Positions 52,880-62,000 of a DNA stretch of 64,000 nucleotides are shown one piece after another; within the stretch, counting starts at the first letter, position 1; every line of letters begins with the position of its first letter. The stretch comes from an uncultured Lachnospiraceae bacterium (GTDB lineage Bacteria > Bacillota > Clostridia > Lachnospirales > Lachnospiraceae): positions 1-64,000 of the forward strand of contig CAMWUL010000007.1 of the NCBI GenBank assembly GCA_947177445.1, written 5' to 3'. The position numbers and the translations under genes are program-made. The notes beneath the pieces were generated by a model. The model did no database searches. It was given only the letters and a program-made list of their open reading frames with translations, and was not told the origin of the DNA.

Positions 52880-54979
52880 TTACGGACACCGGCTGCCCCA
52901 CAGCGTGATCTGGTCGTTAAGGCCCACCGCCGTGAAGGTCATGGTCTCAATAGAGGTATACTCAATTTCCATTGAAACAGTCACACCGCTGTACTCCTGG
53001 CCGTTAAAGTTCAGAGTGATATAGGACGTACCGGACTCCAGTTCCCAGGTTCCCTCATAGTCTCCGGTTATTTTTCCGTCTTCCGTCAGAGTGATGGATT
53101 CCGGCTGATTTACATCCAGATTCTCATAATCGATATCCAGCCGATGAAGGATGATCTCATAATCGCCTGCAACTTCTGCGGCAGTGTAGCCTCCCGGCTT
53201 CAGCGCCTCCCCGGTGGTCTGGTAAGGCGCTGCCACAAGCCAGCCTTCCTTTGTCACAAACAGCTGATGCACCTTCACGTTATGACCTTCCGTGCCGTTG
53301 GCCGTGCGGGTATGGAATACCATGTAAGCCCTGCCGTCATCGTCCACAAAAGCAGAGTTATGGCCCTGAGCCACCTGGCCGACATTGAAATTGCGCCACT
53401 TGTATCCTCCCATCAGACGCACGCCTACGGAGAGATTAAAGTTCTGTACATAACGGTCAAAATATGCGGAATTGCCCAGCATATCCACATAATCTCCGTC
53501 CGGTCTTTCAGAACGGAAAATACGCACATTGTATCCGCCTTTGGCCTCCAGCGCGCCGTAGGAGATAAACAGATAATAATAATCTCCTATCTTCTGAATA
53601 TAGGAAGCTTCTCCTGACGCATAGGAACCTCCGGCAATCTTGGTGCCGAAATAGGCATCCGAGTGCACATCGTTTTCATAGGTAACGGAGTAATCTCTCA
53701 ATCCTGTCTCTTCGTCCAGCTCCAGCATGAAAATACCGCCTGACCAGGAACCGTAAGACATCCAGAGATTTCCGTCGTCGTCAAAAATCACACAGGGATC
53801 GATACAGTTGGGCCACATATCTCCCCATTTATTATTGGCAATTCCGTTGATCACATACCTCTCGGGAATTTCACTTTCTCCCAGCACCATGGGAGCATCC
53901 GTCTCCTTGTAGGTATCCGCGTCAAAACCTCCGTAAACAATGGATCCGCCGTATTCGTAAGGGCCGGTAACATTGTCGGATGTCAGGAGCACAATATTGG
54001 ACTTCCATTTATCCCCGTTGGCACTTAAGTACATGCAATATTTTTCCATATGGGGATTATAGATGATGTCCGGCGCCCAGAGATAACCGTTCCAGCCGTC
54101 CGCGTTTTCATCCTCGTTCCAGGCCTTGACCTGATCCCGGACTTCCTGACTGAGGCCTCCCTGAATCTGAGCGTCCAGACTGGTCCAGTTGTACAGATCC
54201 GTGGTGCTTCCGCCGGTGAGGAAAGTACCAAGAATATAATATGTGCCGTCAAAATCTTTAAAAATCGAAGGATCATGACAGGTGATCCTCTGGTATGTTT
54301 TTCTGTCTTCTGGTTCGATGACCATGAGTTGCTGTTTCATCTTAAGCTCCATCACCGCCCGGATGGTTACTTCCTGTCCCCCGTAGGTTACGTTCACATA
54401 AGGCCTTAAGGTTATAGTTTCATTTGCCGCGGCCTGAGCCGGCAGACTCTCTCCGGCCAGCAGGGACAGCGCCAGAAACAGCGCCGCCGCTTTCGCGCCC
54501 TTCTTTTTCCCCCGAAGGAACAGGATTATCACTGCAATAATAATAACAACAGCCGCCGCTGCCGCCACAGCCACACCCACGATCATTCCGCTGCCGCCTC
54601 CTGAGGACATCCCGGAAAATATCTCCGGGTCGCCTTTCAGTCTGCCGGTAATCGTATGGCTTTCCCCGGAAAGGATCTCCGGAAGAGTATCCGGCATAGA
54701 GCCGTCTTGTGCCGGAATCAGCCCATTCGTATTGCTGTAGGTAAATGAGGATTCACCAATGTCCCACTTATCCTTCCCGTTTTCCACGGTGATAGAATAC
54801 TGGATCTCTTCTCCGGCCTTATACTCTTCTTTGTCGGTTTCGATGGTGACAGTGATTCCGTCGGTGGTGACACTGTGGGATGCCCCCTGAGCCTGCACCT
54901 GAATGGGCAGAAGAAGCAGGCCCAGCAGAGACAGCGCACCTGCGCACCTGCATATCCTGTGTTTTATTTTATTCGCCAT
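52880..54979 (-). CDS. GH43 endo-arabinanase-type enzyme with two-signal architecture
   Basis: The 699-residue protein has a first signal peptide (1-30, QVQA), an Ig-like domain (about 35-113), a membrane segment (about 131-155), then basic RGKKKGAK and a second signal-like stretch ending in AQAA at 181-184. The GH43 barrel follows (about 230-600): Asp236 in CHDPS, Asp in CIDPCVIF, Glu in GEASYIQ. The C-terminal 95 residues look like the beta-domain of extracellular endo-1,5-alpha-L-arabinanases. The second signal could release the enzyme from its membrane-anchored N-terminal part. It should cut arabinan outside the cell. Confidence 0.82.
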   Translation of the reverse strand: MANKIKHRICRCAGALSLLGLLLLPIQVQAQGASHSVTTDGITVTIETDKEEYKAGEEIQYSITVENGKDKWDIGESSFTYSNTNGLIPAQDGSMPDTLPEILSGESHTITGRLKGDPEIFSGMSSGGGSGMIVGVAVAAAAAVVIIIAVIILFLRGKKKGAKAAALFLALSLLAGESLPAQAAANETITLRPYVNVTYGGQEVTIRAVMELKMKQQLMVIEPEDRKTYQRITCHDPSIFKDFDGTYYILGTFLTGGSTTDLYNWTSLDAQIQGGLSQEVRDQVKAWNEDENADGWNGYLWAPDIIYNPHMEKYCMYLSANGDKWKSNIVLLTSDNVTGPYEYGGSIVYGGFDADTYKETDAPMVLGESEIPERYVINGIANNKWGDMWPNCIDPCVIFDDDGNLWMSYGSWSGGIFMLELDEETGLRDYSVTYENDVHSDAYFGTKIAGGSYASGEASYIQKIGDYYYLFISYGALEAKGGYNVRIFRSERPDGDYVDMLGNSAYFDRYVQNFNLSVGVRLMGGYKWRNFNVGQVAQGHNSAFVDDDGRAYMVFHTRTANGTEGHNVKVHQLFVTKEGWLVAAPYQTTGEALKPGGYTAAEVAGDYEIILHRLDIDYENLDVNQPESITLTEDGKITGDYEGTWELESGTSYITLNFNGQEYSGVTVSMEIEYTSIETMTFTAVGLNDQITLWGSRCP

Positions 54980-55034
54980 GATTTATTCTCCATTGGAGAT
55001 TTATTCTCCATTTTACAGCGACAGTTTTTACTTT

Positions 55035-56531
55035 TTACCTGAAATATACGGAATTCCATCTCAGCTCATTCTTGAAATCCCTGAGATTCGTATCCGTGCC
55101 GATCACAACATTTTCAATTCCCATGGCATCGGCCCAGTCAACCATCTGCTCCACGGACAAATCGTAGGAGAAGGCGGTATGATGCGCTCCGCCTGCCATG
55201 ATCCATGCGGCGGCTCCCGTCTCCAGATCGGGCATGGGAGTCCAGAATGCCGTAGCCACAGGCAGCTTGGGCATGGGCTTCTCAGCCTTTTTGCATTCCA
55301 CTTCGTTGATAATCAGACGGAAACGGTTGCCCAGATCCACTAAAGATGTGGCCACGCCTTTGCCTTCTTTTGCAGTAAAGATCAGTCTGGCGGGATCCTC
55401 TCTGTTGCCCATGGTCAGGGGATTTACGCGGATGGAGATATCTCCCTCAGCGATAGTGGGACAGACCTCAAGCATATGAGCCTGGAGAATTCCCTCTTTT
55501 CCGGGTACCAGATTGTAGGTGTAATCTTCCAGGAAAGAGGTTCCTTTCGCATCCTTCACTCCGGCTGTCATGATCTTCATCAGACGAACCATACCGGCTG
55601 TCTTCCAGTCACCTTCCGCGCCGAAACCATAGCCCTTTTCCATGAGCCTCTGGATGGCCAGACCCGGCAGCTGGCGCAGTCCTCCCAGCATACCGAAGTG
55701 GGTAACCACCGCATGATAGTTTCCGTCCTCCAGGAATTTCTCAAAACCGATCTCAATGGCGGCCTGCACTGCCACCGCCTCCCGGAATGCCTTTTCGTCC
55801 CTGCCGTCGGTGATCAGCTTGTATTTTCCGTAATACTCTTCCACCCGGGCTTCTATGTCCCCCTGGGACACTGCCTGAACATACTCCACGGCATCGTTGA
55901 TATTATAATGGTCGATCTCCCATCCGAATTTGATCTGAGCCTCAACCTTATCGCCTTCCGTAACCGCCACATTATTCATATTATCTCCCACTCGGCAGAT
56001 ACGCAGATGGCTGGATTCCATTACGCCCACTGCGGTGCGCATCCAGCTTCCCAGCTTTTCCTGAAGGGAAGGATTTGCCCAGTGGCCCACAATGATTTTG
56101 CGCTCGATGCCCATACGGCTTACAATATGTCCGTATTCCCTGTCACCGTGAGCCGACTGATTCTCGTTCATGAAATCCATGTCGATCTCGTCATAGGGGA
56201 TTTCTTCATTAAACTGTGTGTGCAGATGGCACAGAGGCTTTCTGTACTCCTGCAGACCGATAATCCACATCTTTGCAGGTGAAAAAGTATGCATCCAGGT
56301 GATAACGCCTGCGCACAGCTCGTCAGCGTTTGCTTCATTCAGAGTCTTTCTGATGGAAGCCTGGCTGATCAGCGTGGGCTTACACACCACTTCAAAGGGC
56401 AGCCTGCCCGATGCATTCAGATTTTCCACGATCTTTGCGGAATGCTCCGCCACTTTTCTGAGACACTCGTCTCCGTACAGGTCCTGAGATCCCGTACAAA
56501 ACCAAAACTGATACTTCTTTCCTGTCTCCAT
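55035..56531 (-). CDS. araA: L-arabinose isomerase
   Basis: The 498-residue enzyme converts L-arabinose to L-ribulose. The start METGKKYQFWFCTGSQDLYG is the family signature, and WKTAGMVRLMKIM plus DAKGTSFLEDYTYNL give the active-site region. GGAG lies 5 bases before the ATG at 56531. It is cytoplasmic and fixes the pathway as arabinan. araB and araD are not in the window, so ribulokinase and epimerase must lie elsewhere. Confidence 0.95.
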   Translation of the reverse strand: METGKKYQFWFCTGSQDLYGDECLRKVAEHSAKIVENLNASGRLPFEVVCKPTLISQASIRKTLNEANADELCAGVITWMHTFSPAKMWIIGLQEYRKPLCHLHTQFNEEIPYDEIDMDFMNENQSAHGDREYGHIVSRMGIERKIIVGHWANPSLQEKLGSWMRTAVGVMESSHLRICRVGDNMNNVAVTEGDKVEAQIKFGWEIDHYNINDAVEYVQAVSQGDIEARVEEYYGKYKLITDGRDEKAFREAVAVQAAIEIGFEKFLEDGNYHAVVTHFGMLGGLRQLPGLAIQRLMEKGYGFGAEGDWKTAGMVRLMKIMTAGVKDAKGTSFLEDYTYNLVPGKEGILQAHMLEVCPTIAEGDISIRVNPLTMGNREDPARLIFTAKEGKGVATSLVDLGNRFRLIINEVECKKAEKPMPKLPVATAFWTPMPDLETGAAAWIMAGGAHHTAFSYDLSVEQMVDWADAMGIENVVIGTDTNLRDFKNELRWNSVYFR

Positions 56532-56597
56532 ATTTTCTCCAATCTGTCCGCCCTGCGGACGTCTATCCGGATTCAAGATTATCATCTTTCTAAGAAA

Positions 56598-56630
56598 CAC
56601 CCCGGATTAAACCTTACATAACCCGGGGTG
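56598..56630 (-). terminator. hairpin between LamG lipoprotein and araA
   Basis: CACCCCGG (56598-56605) pairs with CCGGGGTG (56623-56630) over a 17-nt loop. On the minus strand the stem is followed by TTTCTT. It may partly end transcripts from the lipoprotein gene or set the level of araA. Confidence 0.55.
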
Positions 56631-56710
56631 CGCTTTGCCAATCAGCCGATCCTGATCATAAAAACTTCACTTGCTGCTGTTCACAGCCGCCGTAAACAGT
56701 AACCTTCGCT

Positions 56711-58297
56711 TTACTGAATGTCGATGAAAGATCCATCAACAGTCAGGCAGTAATACAGATCGCCGTCCACGGCAATACCCTTGTAGGACTGGGTATAGGT
56801 AGTTCCGGCTGCGCTGGTAACCTTTGCTTCGATATCGGCGCTGTCGCCGTTATTGGTGATGGTCAGCTCCACATCGGCACCGTCTATATCGGTCTTAAAG
56901 GTATCCCAGTTCCAGTCACACTCCGCTGTGGCAATATTTTCATATCCTGCGCCCCAGCCGAAGTTGTCTGCACGGACAACGGCATATTCCTTGTAATCTG
57001 CATTGTCATCCGCAGAGTGAACGTCAGCTACATTCTGCAGGATCACGACAAAGTTGTTCCAGTTTTCCAGCTGGCTGCTGTAGTTCTTGAAGTTTACGGT
57101 TACGGACTCACCGCTGGGAACTGCCACTACATCTGAGAACTCGGTCCAGAAAGCGGTGGAGCAGTCCTGAGCGCCCACAAGGGTTCCGGTAATCTCTACA
57201 GAGCTGTGATCAACAGCCACAGGGTCTGCGGGTTCTTCAGCGCCTGCGCCGTCTGCAGCATTGGGATATTCCATTGCCACGGAAGGATCGCCCAGCTGAT
57301 ACAGAGACAGTACCTGACCTGCGGTCAGAGCCTGATCATACACATACAGATCATCCACATAACCTACATACAGAGGATCCCAGTAGTTGATTCCAAAATA
57401 AGACTCGAACTCGGAATCTCCGGGCTGCATTACGTTGGGAGCAAGGCTGGCATCCCAGGTCCACTCTTCCCAATAGGTATGGTTTGTATAGTTCTCATTG
57501 GAGTCATACATCAGCTGTCCGTTCAGATAATACTGAGCGCCCACTGTAGTAGTGCCGGTAGGGCCGTCCTGCTTCTGACCGGAGCAGACGATGGTTATCA
57601 TAGCCCACTCCTGCTTTCCGTGAGCAGAATCATCCCATCCTGACATCCAGGGCCAGCAGTCTGTGCCGTCCTGAGCGTCGCTGGCTTCGTTACGGCTCCA
57701 GATGGTGGGATAAAGCGCCGCATTGTCGGCTCCCCATGTGGTCTGCGTCACATTGATCCAGGTTACATTATTTCCTGCATCGGCAGCTCTTCCGATATTG
57801 TAGCCGATCTGCAGAGTCGGGCCGAAGTTAAAGAAAAATCTTGCGTTTACCCAGAAGGAAACAGTGTAAACATCTGTGTTGGTGGGCTCCAGGTTCAGGT
57901 CAACACCATAGGTACTGTCCATATACAGAGCCTTGCCCACGGCGCCGTCCGCATAAATGGGAGCTGCATCGGAAGGTACGATATCATAGGTACCGCCGTC
58001 GTTGATGCTGTCTTCCGCCTTATTGTCCTGCTTCACCAGAGTATATCCCTCGTCCTCGCCGTCGAAGGTATAATGGGCAAAGGCTTCCGGCAGCGCTTCC
58101 GGTGTCACTTCCGCAGGAGCTTCCTCTCCGCCCTGTTCTCCGGAATTATCCTCTTCGGAATTATCCGCTTCAGAGTTTCCTGCTTCGCTCTGCGGAGAAG
58201 ATTCATTACTTCCGGGCGCCCCGTTGTTTCCACATGCGGTCATCATGGTTCCGATCATTGCTCCGCACAACAGAATACTTAATAACTTCTTTTTCAT
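56711..58297 (-). CDS. LamG-domain lipoprotein
   Basis: The 528-residue protein has a lipoprotein signal (lipobox TAC, Cys22) and an acidic Ser/Glu/Asn linker, then a LamG/concanavalin-like lectin domain (about 75-345, with YTVSFWVNARFFF, YLNGQLMYDS, and VGYVDDLYVYDQAL) and a C-terminal beta-domain (about 365-528). It has no catalytic motif, so it is probably a surface glycan-binding protein that captures arabinan near the importer, comparable in role to surface glycan-binding proteins of other polysaccharide loci. Confidence 0.78.
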   Translation of the reverse strand: MKKKLLSILLCGAMIGTMMTACGNNGAPGSNESSPQSEAGNSEADNSEEDNSGEQGGEEAPAEVTPEALPEAFAHYTFDGEDEGYTLVKQDNKAEDSINDGGTYDIVPSDAAPIYADGAVGKALYMDSTYGVDLNLEPTNTDVYTVSFWVNARFFFNFGPTLQIGYNIGRAADAGNNVTWINVTQTTWGADNAALYPTIWSRNEASDAQDGTDCWPWMSGWDDSAHGKQEWAMITIVCSGQKQDGPTGTTTVGAQYYLNGQLMYDSNENYTNHTYWEEWTWDASLAPNVMQPGDSEFESYFGINYWDPLYVGYVDDLYVYDQALTAGQVLSLYQLGDPSVAMEYPNAADGAGAEEPADPVAVDHSSVEITGTLVGAQDCSTAFWTEFSDVVAVPSGESVTVNFKNYSSQLENWNNFVVILQNVADVHSADDNADYKEYAVVRADNFGWGAGYENIATAECDWNWDTFKTDIDGADVELTITNNGDSADIEAKVTSAAGTTYTQSYKGIAVDGDLYYCLTVDGSFIDIQ

Positions 58298-58372
58298 TTT
58301 GTCCTAAATCCTCCTTTTTATATCATGCAACAAAATTTGATATGTTCAAAAATATTCTACAGCCTTCACAGT

Positions 58373-59893
58373 TTACTGCGTAAAGGAAGCAATAAGGGCC
58401 TCGTACTGGGCTATTTCGTCCTCGGAAAGAATATCGTAACCTTTAGGTCCGAAGTAGGAGATCATGGCTTCTGCATGATAATAGTTAGCCTGTCTTGTAG
58501 CCTCTTCCGCATAGTCTGCAGCCTGAGCGGAACCGTTGTCCACCAGATCATGGATACCGATCTTGTTGAAGTACTGATCGCAGAAGTTCCAGTAGCCTGC
58601 AATGCTCTGCCATCCGAAAGGCACAGGTCTTGTAATGCTGTCAAAATAGTCATCCCAGTAAGGCTTGTGGTCCGCATCCTGAGGGAACAGGGCTTTGTAT
58701 CTGTCCCAGATGGTCTGATCCAGAGTCAGAGGCACAGGCATCATGGCCTGCTTCAGAGGTACGCCGCTGGCATTTACAATGCTCTCATCCTCATAGATAT
58801 CCATTCTGGCTGACCAGCCATCCACACCCCAGCCCATGAATTTCAGAAGCAGGTATGCTTCATAGGGATACTTACAGGAAGTAGACACACCGCCCAGATA
58901 CATGCTGGCGATAGTGTTGTGTTCCTTCTCATCCACTACATTGGGAGTTACATAAGGGATCCAGTCTGTGCCGCCGTATTTTTCCTGATAAGGAACACCG
59001 TCGTCTGAAGTAGTATTCCAGATATTCTGGAAAGTCCAGAAGCCTTCGGAAGCCACAGCCGCATGTCCTGTATTGCCAAACCAGGCATCCGGGTCTCCCA
59101 GCCAGTCAAACATCTCCATGGTGCCCTGCAGAGGAGCCACATAACCTGCTCTCTTCAGATCAGCAAATTCCTGCTCGCCGATTGCCCAATAGGACAGGTC
59201 GTAATCTGTTCCGTTGAATCCGAACTCACCCTTGATCCGTCGCACATCGGAAGAAACTGCTGCGATACCATACAGAGAGTCCAGTCTGTTGTAATAGCCA
59301 AGTCCGTAATACTTGTCGTTTCCGCTGCCCTGAGTTGCCGTCTTAATAAAGTCGATCATCTCTGCCCAGGTCCAGTCTGTGTCAGGCATGGTCAGGTTCA
59401 GGGTCTCTACTACATTTTTGTCCACAAACATGGCGCTGGGCTGGCACCATACGGGAGCGGCGTACCTTACATTGGTATCAAAGCAACCGATACCGTACTC
59501 GTTGATGGTAGCCATCAGATTCTGGTTCTCAGGGTCATTGTTCCAGTACTCGGTAATATCTCTCCAGTACTGGTTGGCCAGGGCCGTGTCCACATCCGTT
59601 CCGGCAAATACATCCGGAAAGGTTCCGGCAGTTGCTGCGGCGGAGAGATCCGTGCTCATATCGCTGATCTGTCTGGTCTCTACTGTGATATTGGGGTACT
59701 TCTCCATGAATGCTTCAGCCAGAAGCTGCATGGTTGTTTCATCCTCATAATGCCAGTAGGTCAGCGTAATGTCGTCAGTGGTTACGCCGTTCTCATCCAC
59801 GTTGCCGGAACTGCTGCTTCCCTGATTGCCGCATCCGGCCATGGCAAATACCGTTGTCGCACACAGCAGTAAAGCCAAAGTCTTCTTTTTCAT
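58373..59893 (-). CDS. ABC solute-binding lipoprotein (arabino-oligosaccharide type)
   Basis: The 506-residue protein begins with a lipoprotein signal (lipobox MAGC, about residue 21) and a Ser/Gly linker, followed by a two-lobed CUT1 binding domain. GAAGGAGGAAGG precedes the start at 59893. It is downstream of its permease pair, behind a GC-rich hairpin, as in the other glycan locus. Arabino-oligosaccharide as substrate is inferred from araA and the two GH43 genes. Confidence 0.9.
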   Translation of the reverse strand: MKKKTLALLLCATTVFAMAGCGNQGSSSSGNVDENGVTTDDITLTYWHYEDETTMQLLAEAFMEKYPNITVETRQISDMSTDLSAAATAGTFPDVFAGTDVDTALANQYWRDITEYWNNDPENQNLMATINEYGIGCFDTNVRYAAPVWCQPSAMFVDKNVVETLNLTMPDTDWTWAEMIDFIKTATQGSGNDKYYGLGYYNRLDSLYGIAAVSSDVRRIKGEFGFNGTDYDLSYWAIGEQEFADLKRAGYVAPLQGTMEMFDWLGDPDAWFGNTGHAAVASEGFWTFQNIWNTTSDDGVPYQEKYGGTDWIPYVTPNVVDEKEHNTIASMYLGGVSTSCKYPYEAYLLLKFMGWGVDGWSARMDIYEDESIVNASGVPLKQAMMPVPLTLDQTIWDRYKALFPQDADHKPYWDDYFDSITRPVPFGWQSIAGYWNFCDQYFNKIGIHDLVDNGSAQAADYAEEATRQANYYHAEAMISYFGPKGYDILSEDEIAQYEALIASFTQ

Positions 59894-59916
59894 TGTCCTT
59901 CCTCCTTCTTTTTCCC

Positions 59917-59944
59917 GGAAGCGCCGTTGGGAGACGGCGCTTCC
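59917..59944 (-). repeat. GC-rich hairpin before the solute-binding protein gene
   Basis: A perfect 10-bp stem GGAAGCGCCG/CGGCGCTTCC with an 8-nt loop lies 23 bp ahead of the binding-protein start. It matches in position the hairpin at 38566-38586 in the other glycan locus. Uncoupling binding-protein from permease expression is the likely role. Confidence 0.7.
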
Positions 59945-60013
59945 CATGCATGCATTTATCTCAATCCGGTTTTTTCCGGAGCAAGACCGATTCCTCACCG
60001 GGAAAATTGTTCC

Positions 60014-60928
60014 CTATTCTCCGGTGATACCTGCTCTGTCGATACTTTCCACAAACTGCTTCTGCAGAATCAGATACATCAGCATCAGCGGCAGAATACT
60101 CAAAGCCGTAGCGGCCATACGCACCGGCTCGCTCAGACTTACCGCCGCATCGCCTGTGGCCTGCATTGTCTGAAAGCTGCTGTCAAAGTTCTTTAACTGC
60201 ACGACCAGATTCACCCACATACTCTTGCTGGAAAGTCCCTGTACATACATTTCTGTCAGGTATGATTCATTCCAGTACCACACGAAGGAGAACAGGCCCA
60301 CCGTCAGGATTGCGGGACCGGCGGAAGGAACAGCCACCTTCACAAAGGTCTTGAAATGTCCCGCACCGTCGATCTTTGCGGCTTCCAGCAGCACCTTGGG
60401 CACCTGCCGGAAAAACTGATAAAAGATCAGAATGAAAATAGGCGCATTGAGTCCGTTGCCGAACAAAGCCGGCAGGATAAAGGTCCATAGCGTTCCCACG
60501 ATACCCATCTTGCTGTACAGGCCGTATGTCGGAATCATGGTCACCTGGCTGGGCAGAATGTAGGCAAAAAGCAGCAATCCGATCATGATGCCTCTTCCCT
60601 TAAAGGCAAAGGTTGCAAAACCATAGCCAACCATCATACACACCAGGATATTCAGTACTGTGGGTATTCCCGCAATGACGATTCCCTTCAGCAGAGAAGC
60701 CCAGAAGCTCATGCTCTTGGCCGCATCGAGATAATTCTGCAGGTACAGGGTACCGGGCAGCCAGTTTATGGAAGAGTCCAGCAGATCATCCTGGTTCATC
60801 AGACTGGTGCTGATCATGCTGAAAATCGGATACAGATACACGAACCCGATACAGATCAGCAGGCCGTACACCACGATCTGTTTTCCGGCGCCCTCTTTCT
60901 CACGGGTACCGAATACAAACCTGCGCAT
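60014..60928 (-). CDS. CUT1 ABC permease, MalG type
   Basis: The 304-residue permease has six membrane segments and the EAA loop EAAKIDGAGHFKTF. The start at 60928 follows AAAGGA and lies just after the stop of the MalF-type gene. An alternative ATG at 61021, inside that gene, would add 31 residues and also has an AGGAGG ahead, so the start is uncertain. It works with the MalF-type gene upstream. Confidence 0.85.
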   Translation of the reverse strand: MRRFVFGTREKEGAGKQIVVYGLLICIGFVYLYPIFSMISTSLMNQDDLLDSSINWLPGTLYLQNYLDAAKSMSFWASLLKGIVIAGIPTVLNILVCMMVGYGFATFAFKGRGIMIGLLLFAYILPSQVTMIPTYGLYSKMGIVGTLWTFILPALFGNGLNAPIFILIFYQFFRQVPKVLLEAAKIDGAGHFKTFVKVAVPSAGPAILTVGLFSFVWYWNESYLTEMYVQGLSSKSMWVNLVVQLKNFDSSFQTMQATGDAAVSLSEPVRMAATALSILPLMLMYLILQKQFVESIDRAGITGE

Positions 60929-60950
60929 CTTTTCCTTTGAGAACCTGCTC

Positions 60951-62000
60951 TTAATAGTCGCTTTCGCCGCTGTAGGTCTTGTATTTGCGCTTTTGCCTTG
61001 CACGTTCGATTTTCTTTGCATTTCTCTTGCCCCTCCTCTCTATCTTCTTCACAAGTCTTGCTTCTTTCTTTACCGCACGCTGTCTGCGTTTTACCTGTCT
61101 GTCATACATATCCTTCTTGGATCCCAGCAGCAGGAAGAACAGCAATACGATCAAAGTAACGATCACGGCATACATCCAGGCCATTGCGGCCGCGTATCCA
61201 TAACCCTTTTCCTTTGTACCCGAGAACATGGCGCTCTGGATCATGGTGATCAGTTCGTTCTGCTCATTGCTGGACAGGAAGATGACGGAATATACTGCGT
61301 TCAGCAGAATATAGGGCTTGATGGTAGGCAGTGTAATCTTCCAGAAGCTCTCCCATCCCGAAGCGCCGTCCATGGAAGCCGCTTCGTACATGGCGCTGTC
61401 AATCTTCTGCAGCGCCGACAAAAAGATCAGTATCTGCACTCCGGAATACCAGAGGATCATAATCATGTCAGCAAAGATCTCTGTGATGGATTCCGCCAGG
61501 CTTGTGGGCAGGAATGCATCAAATGCTGTCATGATGGACTCCGTATTCAGAGCCGGTATAGAAGCCGCTCCTTCGGTTACCAGCATGTTCATAACCGGTC
61601 CGCTGACAATGATCACAGGCAGGAAGAAGATTAACCGAAACAGTCCTCTGCACTTGATCTTACCGTTCAGCATAATGGCAATCATCAGAGCAAACACCAC
61701 GATAATAGGCACTTCCACAATGGTCTGCCACAGATAGGTCACGATCTGCTGGGGAAATTCAGGATTCTCCAGCCAGATCTGAGTAAAGTTTCCGGTGCCG
61801 ACATATGTATACACGGTCTGCAGCGGCGTGATTCTGATATTGAACCACATGTAATAGAAGGACTGGCAGAGAGGGTATAACAGGAAGAGCGCCACACCGA
61901 TCAGCCATGGTGCAACAAAGAAATAACCCACTCTCGCCTCACGTTTTTCCAGTTTCCCAAGCTTACCTCTGGGATCTTTTACTTTCTTTTCTTTGCTCAT
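60951..62000 (-). CDS. CUT1 ABC permease, MalF type, with basic tail
   Basis: The 349-residue permease has six membrane segments and a modified EAA loop (EAASMDGASGWESF). The C-terminal 60 residues form a long Lys/Arg-rich cytoplasmic tail, not seen in the MalF-type proteins of the other loci. The start overlaps the DUF5696 gene by ATGA. Confidence 0.9.
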   Translation of the reverse strand: MSKEKKVKDPRGKLGKLEKREARVGYFFVAPWLIGVALFLLYPLCQSFYYMWFNIRITPLQTVYTYVGTGNFTQIWLENPEFPQQIVTYLWQTIVEVPIIVVFALMIAIMLNGKIKCRGLFRLIFFLPVIIVSGPVMNMLVTEGAASIPALNTESIMTAFDAFLPTSLAESITEIFADMIMILWYSGVQILIFLSALQKIDSAMYEAASMDGASGWESFWKITLPTIKPYILLNAVYSVIFLSSNEQNELITMIQSAMFSGTKEKGYGYAAAMAWMYAVIVTLIVLLFFLLLGSKKDMYDRQVKRRQRAVKKEARLVKKIERRGKRNAKKIERARQKRKYKTYSGESDY

